Numbered from the stretch's first letter, positions 1 to 5,402 are shown. The stretch: DNA of 8,683 nucleotides from Candidatus Colwelliibacteriota bacterium (GCA_014874305.1 JACWAO010000047.1:1-8683); one strand, 5' to 3'. Translations and numbers: made by a program. Notes: generated by a model from the sequence alone, not told the origin.

Positions 1-332
1 AACCCGATCTTAATGCCAATAACACCATATTTTATCTGCTCTTCTTTTGAATAAAAGGCTCCAATTCCCCGTAACAACTCCTCTTTTGAAGCTCCACCGA
101 AGTAGGACGGGGGAAAGTCAGAAAACATACTCTCGAAATCAGGATATCTATAAAGAGCCCTTACGGTTGTAACAACTTTTCTAGTCGAATCATCGTTGCC
201 GGTAAATTCGATTTGGTCGCCAGGATTAATCTGTTGACGTTTCTCGTCGTATAAACGAGACTCTATAACTTTTTCACCGCTAGCGACCTTTCCGAAGGGC
301 ACAGCGGACAATTTCATTTTATATATCGTCAT
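1..332 (-). CDS. ASCH-domain (PUA-like) protein, 3' end cut by window edge
   Basis: Reading leftward from an ATG, 110 codons stay open to the window edge. The protein begins MTIYKMKLSAVPFGKV, followed by an SG-x-K-x-IE-x-RLYDEKR stretch (residues 18-32) and an INPGDQIEF stretch (35-43). Near the visible end is a YSKEEQ-x-KYGVIGIKI stretch (94-109). This order is characteristic of small ASCH-domain proteins, which are PUA-like folds thought to bind RNA or modified nucleosides; the exact substrate is unknown. Families of this type are about 115-140 residues, so only a short C-terminus should be missing. An internal ATG at residue 6 (315-317) is an alternative start, because many relatives begin at the MKL. 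No clear SD is present; an AT-rich TAATAATAG stretch lies just upstream. It diverges from the next gene across 76 bp. Family call confident, role uncertain. Confidence 0.85.
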   Translation of the reverse strand, partial: MTIYKMKLSAVPFGKVASGEKVIESRLYDEKRQQINPGDQIEFTGNDDSTRKVVTTVRALYRYPDFESMFSDFPPSYFGGASKEELLRGIGAFYSKEEQIKYGVIGIKIG

Positions 333-396
333 GTTAACCTATTATTAATATAGCTTTAAAGATCGTCAACCGCCTATCAGCCATCCTAATTTTATT

Positions 397-402
397 TATT
401 TT
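397..402 (+). promoter_or_regulatory. Possible -10 box for leaderless start (TATTTT, 6 nt before ATG)
   Basis: TATTTT lies exactly 6 nt before the ATG at 409, and no SD-like sequence is present in the preceding 20 nt. If the box is used, transcription would begin at or next to the start codon. No good -35 element is visible, so the call rests on spacing and its recurrence at other genes in the window. Confidence 0.35.
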
Positions 403-408
403 GCGAAT

Positions 409-1236
409 ATGAGCAGGCTCAGAAAATTAATGGAGAAATATGCGAGCGCCGCTTTGATTGATGATTGGCTTAAAGAAAAATCCATGGATCGTAAATTGCC
501 GAACACGGATCAGATAGCCAGCATCTTCTACAAGGCGGCCAGAGATTTTAGAATAAAGAGACTAGGTATTAAGGATTTTTCCAAAATTTGCGACAACCTA
601 CTCTTTGGCGTTTATCTGGCTCATTTATCACCGAACTCCAGATTGGACAGCAGAGTGGAAACCGCTTTATGGAAGTTTGCCGACCCATCCGCTAGCGAGG
701 TAGGTAAAGATGGTTGTCTTAAGAAGAAGCTTCACGATAAATACCTGGGGTTTGTAAATAAGAAGTTTGGGACAAGTAAATCGAAATGGTTTATAAAATT
801 GATGGAGAGGTATTCTGCTCCTTCGGTTGTTAGATTGTGGTTCGATGAGCGTAAGAAACCGAGCGTTAAAGAAATAAGTAATATATTTTATAAATCAGCG
901 AGAGACTTTAAGGTTGGAAAGATAGGTCTTATAACTTTTTCTTCCATTTGTATGGAGTTGTATTTCGACGCTTATTTAAGTGATAGAAAGAAATTTCCCT
1001 CGGGCCTCACTATTCAGAATAAAAACGGCAAAGTAAGAGCTGAAGTCGTTAAAGTAACTAGAACAAACGGAAAGTTTGTCGCTACCCGCTTAAAACTTCC
1101 TCCGCTGAAATCCGATCTCGACCCGAGAGTCGTGCGAGCCTTAGGCGCGTTTTCGGATTCGTATGGAAATGAAGCCGACAGATACTGGCGCCTTAAAAAA
1201 GAATTCCATGAAAAGTATCTGGGGTTTGTAAGGTAG
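409..1236 (+). CDS. Hypothetical protein with two tandem copies of an unrecognised helical domain
   Basis: I do not recognise a named family. The 275-residue protein is an internal duplication. Copy 1 spans about residues 5-116 and copy 2 about 128-275. Both share IxxIFYKxARDF, then an FSxIC segment, a YL, an LDxRVxxAL helix, and an LKKxxHxKYLGFV end. Copy 2 carries an insertion (about residues 191-235) rich in Lys/Arg/Val that looks like a beta hairpin. Composition is charged, with regularly spaced aromatics, no signal peptide and no membrane segment, so a cytoplasmic alpha-helical protein is likely. A third copy is encoded alone by the gene at 1614-2030. No catalytic motif is apparent; a binding or scaffold role is only a guess. 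There is no SD. The gene diverges from the ASCH gene and is followed by a 107-nt gap. Confidence 0.85.
   Translation: MSRLRKLMEKYASAALIDDWLKEKSMDRKLPNTDQIASIFYKAARDFRIKRLGIKDFSKICDNLLFGVYLAHLSPNSRLDSRVETALWKFADPSASEVGKDGCLKKKLHDKYLGFVNKKFGTSKSKWFIKLMERYSAPSVVRLWFDERKKPSVKEISNIFYKSARDFKVGKIGLITFSSICMELYFDAYLSDRKKFPSGLTIQNKNGKVRAEVVKVTRTNGKFVATRLKLPPLKSDLDPRVVRALGAFSDSYGNEADRYWRLKKEFHEKYLGFVR
1192..1231 (+). repeat. 40-bp exact direct repeat, copy 1 (3' end of tandem-domain gene)
   Basis: This block is identical, base for base, to 1938-1977. It encodes LKKEFHEKYLGFV and then the first base of the next codon. Identity stops abruptly on both sides, although the flanking protein sequence remains similar. 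The equivalent end of the first domain (718-757) is much more diverged and shares only its last 13 bp exactly. Confidence 0.95.
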
Positions 1237-1327
1237 ATTATTGATGACCCGCCTTAATTTTATTGTAGCGTTGCGCTAAGACATCAACTGTGTTATCGAT
1301 TTAACTAAGGGGTGGCGGCCTAACTTG

Positions 1328-1334
1328 AAGGAGG
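1328..1334 (+). promoter_or_regulatory. Strong Shine-Dalgarno site (AAGGAGG)
   Basis: AAGGAGG, continuing as GG, lies 9 nt before the GTG at 1344. This near-perfect SD decides the GTG start of the small gene and contrasts with the SD-less genes on either side. Confidence 0.85.
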
Positions 1335-1343
1335 GGTTCTATA

Positions 1344-1580
1344 GTGGGACTCTTGGATTGGCTTTTTGGCAAGGGCGGGTCTAAGGAAGGTAACGAAGGC
1401 CCGAATCTTGTCACGACTACGAGCGTAGATCGGCCCGACGGCGGACAACACGTGACGGCTCATGTGGACGGAGCTCACACGAGCTGGAACGAATCTCCAA
1501 CTGGCGATACAAGTAATCTGCACACAACCATCCACGAGAGAGACGGTAAGTCTAAGAGGGTCGTCGAACCCGACAAATAG
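1344..1580 (+). CDS. Small Gly/His/Thr-rich protein with HxTxHx(1-2)DG repeats
   Basis: I do not recognise a family. The 78-residue product starts with MGLLDWLFGKGG, a short amphipathic, membrane-seeking type of N-terminus followed by a glycine-rich hinge. The rest is polar with alternating residues that suggest beta hairpins turning at Asp-Gly: a preceding PDG (31-33), H36-x-T38-x-H40-x-DG43 and H60-x-T62-x-H64-x-x-DG68. The histidines could bind metal, but this is inference. A GTG start is chosen because of the strong SD 9 nt upstream. The gene is visibly more GC-rich than its neighbours and is inserted between two paralogous helical-domain genes. It ends in a hairpin formed from its own stop codon region. 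A related motif recurs in the 88-residue protein at 4539-4805. Coding status is well supported by the SD and composition; function is unknown. Confidence 0.75.
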   Translation: MGLLDWLFGKGGSKEGNEGPNLVTTTSVDRPDGGQHVTAHVDGAHTSWNESPTGDTSNLHTTIHERDGKSKRVVEPDK

Positions 1581-1610
1581 GTAAGAGCGCCGCTACCTCT
1601 CTTACCCTTT
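1580..1610 (+). terminator. Hairpin at end of small gene, possible weak rho-independent terminator
   Basis: GGTAAGAG (1580-1587) pairs perfectly with CTCTTACC (1599-1606) around an 11-nt loop, and CTTT-GTT follows. The first arm begins in the stop codon. The T tract is short, so termination may be partial. The next start codon is only 7 nt beyond the stem, so the hairpin could also influence that gene. Confidence 0.5.
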
Positions 1611-1613
1611 GTT

Positions 1614-2030
1614 ATGTCTGACACAATTTATCGCGGAGGCAACGCTATAAACCTACTCGGGGAGTATTATGATTCGATTTTAGTAAAAAGGTGGCTTGAG
1701 AATCATGATTACCCGAGCCTCGAGAGAATAGCCGACATTTTTTATAAGGTGGCCAGGGATTTTAAGGCGGGGAAGATAGATATTAACGACTTTTCTGGTA
1801 TCTGCGATATTTTGTATTTCGATACCTATCTAAATATCAGTAAACACGATGGAGAAAACGATCTGGACGAGAGGATAAAAACCGCCTTATCAAGATTTTC
1901 CGATCCTTACAAGGAGGAGGCGGATGAAAACTGGCTGCTTAAAAAAGAATTCCATGAAAAGTATCTGGGGTTTGTAAAGGCCGAAGATGAGTCTAAGAAA
2001 GTAGGTAAGAATACCACCGCCCCCTCTTAA
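1614..2030 (+). CDS. Hypothetical protein with a single copy of the unrecognised helical domain
   Basis: This 138-residue protein carries one copy (about residues 13-122) of the domain found twice in the protein at 409-1236. It keeps the same landmarks: IADIFYKVARDFKAGKI (39-55), DFSGIC (59-64), YFDTYL (68-73), LDERIKTAL (84-92), then EADENWLLKKEFHEKYLGFV (102-121). It is closest to the second copy, including FSDPY/FSDSY and EAD, which suggests that copy 2 and this gene share the more recent ancestor. A charged 16-residue tail follows. No SD is visible; the start is the first ATG, just after the hairpin of the preceding gene, and a TACCCT box 5 nt upstream is a weak -10 candidate. No signal peptide or membrane segment. 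Function unknown. Confidence 0.85.
   Translation: MSDTIYRGGNAINLLGEYYDSILVKRWLENHDYPSLERIADIFYKVARDFKAGKIDINDFSGICDILYFDTYLNISKHDGENDLDERIKTALSRFSDPYKEEADENWLLKKEFHEKYLGFVKAEDESKKVGKNTTAPS
1938..1977 (+). repeat. 40-bp exact direct repeat, copy 2 (3' end of single-domain gene)
   Basis: This is the partner of 1192-1231. The match is perfect in codon use as well as amino acids, while the codons just upstream have diverged. Gene conversion or a recent partial duplication would explain it. Confidence 0.95.
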
Positions 2031-2031
2031 C

Positions 2032-2054
2032 TTATTGAAGCTTAATGTTGATAA
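2032..2054. repeat. 23-nt imperfect palindrome after a gene end, copy A
   Basis: The sequence begins TTATTGAAG and ends TTGATAA; the outer 7 nt pair if G-T wobbles are allowed. It lies 2 nt after the stop of the single-domain gene. A related 23-nt palindrome at 3072-3094 has the same ends and lies 1 nt from another gene's stop. It may act as a 3' processing or termination hairpin; a chance AT-rich match is possible. Confidence 0.4.
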
Positions 2055-2087
2055 CCACATATACCCCGAACTTTTTGCATAAAAGAC

Positions 2088-2558
2088 ATGTCTAATATTA
2101 GATTTATTATTAGTACGCTAGAACAAGAAAAGGATACTGTTTTGAGAGCGAATAGCAGTATGTATTTCCTGACTTCCAAAAAAATTACTTTTACTCTGCC
2201 GCGCGAGCCTATAGAGAAAGAGTATGACTTAGGAAAATATAAAGATTTTAAGGAGAAACTCGAGATGAAGTGGAAAGAGAAAGGCGCATATTTTCTGGAG
2301 AAACTCTTGACGTTCTTCCGTGAACCGCCCGACACGCGATTTACCGTGTTGATTACTAATTACGGCAACTGGGGATCATATGATTTAAGGAGTGGGACCG
2401 TTGTGTTAAATATGAACGCAACTAAGGACTGTATTTCCATTATTGAACACGAACTTGCGCATATTATGATCGAGCCTTTTATCCGCAGATATAATATAGA
2501 CTTCGAAAAGAAGGAGTCTATTGTGGAAACGGTGTTGAGTATCTTGTCCTCCGCTTAA
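2088..2558 (+). CDS. Small HELAH zinc metallopeptidase-like protein
   Basis: The 156-residue protein contains the zinc-peptidase signature H121-E-L-A-H125 within an IIEHELAHIMIEP helix, with E143 or E147 downstream as possible third ligands. This layout resembles the small gluzincin-type peptidases common as hypothetical proteins in reduced genomes. The N-terminal half is Lys/Glu-rich with a KITFTLPREP stretch. Before the active helix comes a strand pair (NYGNWGSYDLRSGTVVLNM, 91-109) of the sort that often precedes HExxH helices. There is no signal peptide or membrane segment, so it is probably cytoplasmic. No SD is seen; CATAAA lies 5 nt before the ATG. The GNAT gene follows after 24 nt in the same direction, suggesting co-transcription. 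The substrate cannot be read from the sequence. Peptidase fold likely, activity unproven. Confidence 0.75.
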   Translation: MSNIRFIISTLEQEKDTVLRANSSMYFLTSKKITFTLPREPIEKEYDLGKYKDFKEKLEMKWKEKGAYFLEKLLTFFREPPDTRFTVLITNYGNWGSYDLRSGTVVLNMNATKDCISIIEHELAHIMIEPFIRRYNIDFEKKESIVETVLSILSSA

Positions 2559-2582
2559 TGCGTGGAAAATTGACGCAACTTT

Positions 2583-3047
2583 ATGACAATAAGAATCGCG
2601 AAAAAGGACGATATTCCTGCCATCGTTCAAATTCATAAACAATGTGTCGGTTTGGTAAATGCGTTAGTTTATCCTCCATATGTCATTAATGAGTGGACCA
2701 CTCAGATTACACATAACGCTGTCGCTGAACAATTTTTAAATTCGAAGTGGATAGTTATTGAAGAGAAGTGTCATATTGTCGGCTTTGCGCAATACTCGCT
2801 TGATTCTTGCGAGTTGTATCAGATTCAAGTCCTTCCTTCTTATGAAGGACTGGGATACGGAAAGAAATTGTACTTATTTTTTGAAAACGACTGCCGATAC
2901 CGTGGGTGTAAGTTATTAAGGTTGAACGCAACGCTTAACGCGATCGGTTTCTATAAGAAGATGGGATTTCGCGAGGGTGGTCATGTCTCGTTTCCGCTCG
3001 CAACTACATCGTGTGAAATGGTTCGTATGATAAAGAGGTTGAGTTAA
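2583..3047 (+). CDS. GNAT-family N-acetyltransferase
   Basis: The 154-residue protein is of normal GNAT length. The N-terminus MTIRIAKKDDIPAIVQIHKQ matches the usual first strand and helix. The acetyl-CoA binding motif A appears as V83-LPSYEGLGYGKKL (83-96), fitting the Q/R-x-x-G-x-G/A pyrophosphate loop, and the motif B region contains LNAIGFYKKMGF (118-129), the classic end of the fold. It should transfer an acetyl group from acetyl-CoA to an amine; the acceptor is unknown. It follows the HELAH gene by 24 nt with no SD or obvious own promoter, so it is probably the last gene of that transcript. It converges on the M16 peptidase gene across a 47-nt gap that contains a palindrome. Confidence 0.92.
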   Translation: MTIRIAKKDDIPAIVQIHKQCVGLVNALVYPPYVINEWTTQITHNAVAEQFLNSKWIVIEEKCHIVGFAQYSLDSCELYQIQVLPSYEGLGYGKKLYLFFENDCRYRGCKLLRLNATLNAIGFYKKMGFREGGHVSFPLATTSCEMVRMIKRLS

Positions 3048-3071
3048 AAAGGCCGTGCTTTATCACGTAAA

Positions 3072-3094
3072 TTATTGAAGTTGAACTTCGATAA
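3072..3094. repeat. 23-nt near-perfect palindrome between convergent genes, copy B
   Basis: TTATTGAAGTT and AACTTCGATAA surround a central G; 10 of 11 pairs are Watson-Crick and the other is a T-G wobble. It abuts the stop codon of the leftward M16 peptidase gene and lies in the convergent gap after the GNAT gene, a good place for a two-way transcript end, although no strong T tract follows. It aligns with 2032-2054. Confidence 0.5.
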
Positions 3095-4426
3095 CTATAC
3101 ATTATTAAACCAGTTCTTTGATAATAGGTTTATCTTCTTAGTTGTGTTGGCCGGTAATTTTTTGTTGCTTATAACAATGATTTTGGGCTTCTGGTTGTAA
3201 AAAACATCTTTATGGACGCTTTGTATTATTTGAGGGTTTATCTTCTTAATCAATAAAAGGAGGCTGTTTATGTCAGAGTACCCGGTTTCTTCTTCAAGTA
3301 TAATATTCATTATGAATTCGTATTTAGTAAGATTATTTTGCCATTCTGTTTTTGTTTCGCTAACAGCTCTTTTCTTTATGTCGTTGATAGATTTGATCGT
3401 AAGTAATTCGCTCGTAGGTTTTAATGTGGCATTTTTAGTAGCCGTAATGTACCTGGTTATTTTATCGAGCGGTATATGACTCCAGAAAACAATTAAACCT
3501 AGTTCCGGAAAAGTTTTTCTAAGGAAATTATTTGCGTATACTCCTTCCTGCCTTAACTCGGCGGATATTTTATTGGAATACTGTCCTACTATGCTTCTAC
3601 AAAGCAAAGCGATGGCAATGTGTTTTGTGGCGCTTGTTTTTAAAGGTAGAGGATACCCTTGATATACTAAAGCAACATATGACGCGTGCTCAGCGCCAGT
3701 AATCGGCGACATTTTGTATACAAAATTTTGAAATTTCGCCGGCGTAAGCGCGCACTCTTTAGTGTCCGCGAACTTTCCGTTTATTTTACGGCCAGCGTAA
3801 GTAAGTTGTAATCCGTTGATTAACTTTTTTATCTCTTTTTCAAAGGAGTGAGGTAGGGTATGTGACCCGACAAATAAAGAAAACCTATCGCTAGTTTTTA
3901 CGCTGTTATAATATTTTTTTAAATCCCCTAGAGATACTTTTTTACTGTTTTCTAACTCGTCGGATAACTGAATTGCGTACCTGCATTTCGAATTGGTAAA
4001 TATTTTTTTAGCAACCAGATTGTAGACTAACGAGTCCGGTCTGTTTAGCGCGGAGACTGCCTCGTTAATTATAGAGTCTTTCTCGTACTGGAATGTTTTT
4101 TGATCTGTAAAAATTTCATTGTTTATGGTGTCTAAAATAGTTTTATATTCTTCCATAAATATTTTTGCTCTAGTTTTTATGGATATTCTTATATATTCAT
4201 ACCTTACTACGCCGGATATTTTTGTTTCTTCTTTTATATTCGGGAGTATGCGTCCGATAAGGTAATGCTCTAATAAATGGGCTAACACCTTGTTTTGCAA
4301 GTGGGAGTAATCAGAGTCTGCTATTTTAATTATTAAATCAGCGAATATTGCATCTGTCTTTTGAGGTAGTGACACGATATATACGTCGGGTCCTTTACTA
4401 ATTTTCCGGTAGTTCTTATTAGGCAC
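3095..4426 (-). CDS. M16 family (insulinase/processing-peptidase-like) zinc metallopeptidase
   Basis: The 443-residue protein shows the inverted zinc motif HxxEH as H50-L-L-E53-H54 in an AHLLEH helix, and the downstream glutamate ligand as E122 in IINEAVSAL. The spacing of 68 residues is somewhat shorter than the usual mid-70s. Residues 168-190 (DLKKYYNSVK...FSLFVGS) are the typical N-domain end. A second M16 domain follows, with LRQEGVYANN (291-300) at the position of the conserved Arg/Tyr pair. Both halves of a two-domain M16 protein are therefore in one chain of normal length for the shorter members. There is no signal peptide, so it should act in the cytoplasm on short peptides or unfolded segments. 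The start is a GTG; an ATG overlapping it is out of frame. No SD, but a TAAAAT box lies 6 nt upstream. AT-rich codon use resembles the rightward hypothetical genes. Confidence 0.88.
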   Translation of the reverse strand: MPNKNYRKISKGPDVYIVSLPQKTDAIFADLIIKIADSDYSHLQNKVLAHLLEHYLIGRILPNIKEETKISGVVRYEYIRISIKTRAKIFMEEYKTILDTINNEIFTDQKTFQYEKDSIINEAVSALNRPDSLVYNLVAKKIFTNSKCRYAIQLSDELENSKKVSLGDLKKYYNSVKTSDRFSLFVGSHTLPHSFEKEIKKLINGLQLTYAGRKINGKFADTKECALTPAKFQNFVYKMSPITGAEHASYVALVYQGYPLPLKTSATKHIAIALLCRSIVGQYSNKISAELRQEGVYANNFLRKTFPELGLIVFWSHIPLDKITRYITATKNATLKPTSELLTIKSINDIKKRAVSETKTEWQNNLTKYEFIMNIILEEETGYSDINSLLLLIKKINPQIIQSVHKDVFYNQKPKIIVISNKKLPANTTKKINLLSKNWFNNV

Positions 4427-4432
4427 ATGATG

Positions 4433-4438
4433 ATTTTA
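4433..4438 (-). promoter_or_regulatory. Possible -10 box for leaderless start of M16 gene (TAAAAT)
   Basis: Read on the minus strand, TAAAAT is followed by 6 nt and then the GTG start. It lies downstream of the terminator hairpin at 4463-4489, so the M16 gene needs its own promoter here. The -35 region is weak (TTTTTA at about 17 nt). Confidence 0.45.
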
Positions 4439-4454
4439 GCTCTTATTTATTGGT

Positions 4455-4489
4455 ATAAAAAGAGGCGTTGGTCTTTTGGACCAACGCCT
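4455..4489 (-). terminator. Rho-independent terminator ending the 88-residue protein transcript
   Basis: AGGCGTTGGTC (4463-4473) and GACCAACGCCT (4479-4489) form an 11-bp perfect stem with a 5-nt loop. On the minus strand it is followed by CTTTTTATA, so it ends leftward transcription from the small gene before the M16 gene. Confidence 0.9.
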
Positions 4490-4538
4490 TGCCGTGCGAC
4501 TACTTACCGCTGTTGCCGCCGGAGCCGTTGTCGATACG

Positions 4539-4805
4539 CTACTTGCCGCCGTCAGAATCCGTCTTCCAGCGGCTACCATCTTGGTGTTCGGTGTAGTGCG
4601 GACCGTCCTCGTAGCCATGATAGGTCCTTGTGGACCCTTCGTCTGATCTCGAGACGCCGAACGCCTCCTTCGTCGCCAGAAGACCATGCTTCTTCCAGAA
4701 AGCCAGGACTCGGGCGCGATGGACCGACTCTTGGTTATGCAAACCGTCCTGCCAGGACTTAACAATACCTCTCGTTCCCCTTAACTTATTGAATATCCTC
4801 ACCAC
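4539..4805 (-). CDS. Small protein: transposase-like helix-turn-helix joined to His/Asp-Gly repeat tail
   Basis: The 88-residue product has two unlike parts. Residues 27-54 (RARVLAFWKKHGLLATKEAF then GVSRS) closely follow the N-terminal helix-turn-helix of transposases and related DNA-binding proteins, but the expected aromatic/Trp-Arg continuation is missing in all three frames. Residues 58-88 are instead polar with YEDG, H70-x-T72-x-H74-x-DG77 and SDGG, resembling the small protein at 1344-1580. This could be a real small regulator or a transposase remnant fused to another coding end. Start choice is awkward: two adjacent GTG codons (4805 and 4802) directly follow a GAGGA, too close for normal SD use, and an in-frame stop lies just upstream. 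Composition is GC-rich, unlike the M16 gene. A strong terminator follows. It may be co-transcribed with the P-loop gene 55 nt upstream. Confidence 0.6.
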   Translation of the reverse strand: MVRIFNKLRGTRGIVKSWQDGLHNQESVHRARVLAFWKKHGLLATKEAFGVSRSDEGSTRTYHGYEDGPHYTEHQDGSRWKTDSDGGK

Positions 4806-4827
4806 TCCTCAGTCTACCCGAGGAGTG
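4803..4827 (-). promoter_or_regulatory. Hairpin covering the ribosome-binding and start region of the 88-residue protein
   Basis: CACTCCTC (4803-4810) and GAGGAGTG (4820-4827) are an 8-bp perfect inverted repeat with a 9-nt loop. On the minus-strand RNA the GAGGA and the first GTG lie inside the 3' arm, so folding would hide the start. No metabolite-binding structure is recognisable. Confidence 0.5.
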
Positions 4828-4860
4828 CCATATGTATGTGAACTTGTGCACCTTTGTTGC

Positions 4861-5370
4861 CTACATGTTTTCTATGTAGATAACGTTTTCGTCTGGTTCG
4901 GGTGGTTCGAAAGCGTCTATAGTCATTGTGACCAGCTCCTTACTAACGACAGATCGGCTTTTATCGTGAAAGTTTTTCTCCCAGCGTTCCATGATTACAT
5001 CAACTGGAACATCGATATATATCACGGCCGCGTTCGCGCCAACTTCGCCGGCTATTTCGCGGAGTTTGTCTCGGCTTTCTTTCGTGTGGTTAGTGGAATC
5101 GTAAAGAACGTTTAATCCGCGGCTAAGAGCATCCTGTGATTTCTGGTACGAAGCGTTAAATATCTCTTCCCACTGCTTTTCGTTAGGCAGGTTGTTTAAG
5201 TCCCAGTCGAAGCCAGCTTTCTTAAATATCTCATCGATGCTCACATAAACAGCGGATGTATTTTTAAGAACCTCTCTGCTTAAATAAGTTTTGCCGGAGT
5301 AGGGAAGTCCGCACAAAATCCATAAAGTTTTATGGGAATCGTTGATAGCTTCTATTGCTTCGTTAAGCAT
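4861..5370 (-). CDS. P-loop kinase/ATPase (AAA_33-like, polynucleotide-kinase or zeta-toxin-like fold)
   Basis: The 169-residue protein has a Walker A loop G21-LPYSGKT28 straight after a hydrophobic strand (TLWILC). An SIDEIF segment (44-49) follows at the place where small-molecule kinases hold the acceptor. LNVLYDSTNHTKESRDKL (86-103) is the typical AAA_33 second strand and helix, and R129/R139 lie in a likely lid. These features indicate ATP-dependent phosphorylation of a small molecule or nucleic acid end; the substrate is not readable. Zeta-type toxins share the fold, but no antitoxin-like partner lies beside it. The start ATG has no SD. A TATAAT 32 nt before the ATG gives a leader of about 26 nt. 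The last residues ENVIYIENM complete the fold, so the gene looks intact. Confidence 0.8.
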   Translation of the reverse strand: MLNEAIEAINDSHKTLWILCGLPYSGKTYLSREVLKNTSAVYVSIDEIFKKAGFDWDLNNLPNEKQWEEIFNASYQKSQDALSRGLNVLYDSTNHTKESRDKLREIAGEVGANAAVIYIDVPVDVIMERWEKNFHDKSRSVVSKELVTMTIDAFEPPEPDENVIYIENM

Positions 5371-5402
5371 AATTCTGACTTAGTTAATCTCTTTACGTAT
5401 TT

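Noticed and set aside
1266..1300. Possible promoter TTGCGC-17 nt-TATCGA before the 78-residue gene, with a TAGCG/CGCTA palindrome
   Set aside because: Only about half the bases fit consensus; too weak to annotate, although a promoter is expected in this gap.
2828..2851. 8-bp perfect inverted repeat (AGTCCTTC / GAAGGACT) with an 8-nt loop
   Set aside because: It lies inside the GNAT gene over the acetyl-CoA binding motif, where codons are constrained, and has no T tract; probably chance.
4427..4762. Open frame on the plus strand rich in Arg and Ser
   Set aside because: Runs opposite the 88-residue gene and through its terminator, with low-complexity Arg/Cys/Ser composition typical of an antisense shadow.
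4463..4827. Complete insertion sequence around the transposase-like helix-turn-helix
   Set aside because: No catalytic transposase domain, no matching terminal inverted repeats and no target-site duplication could be found.
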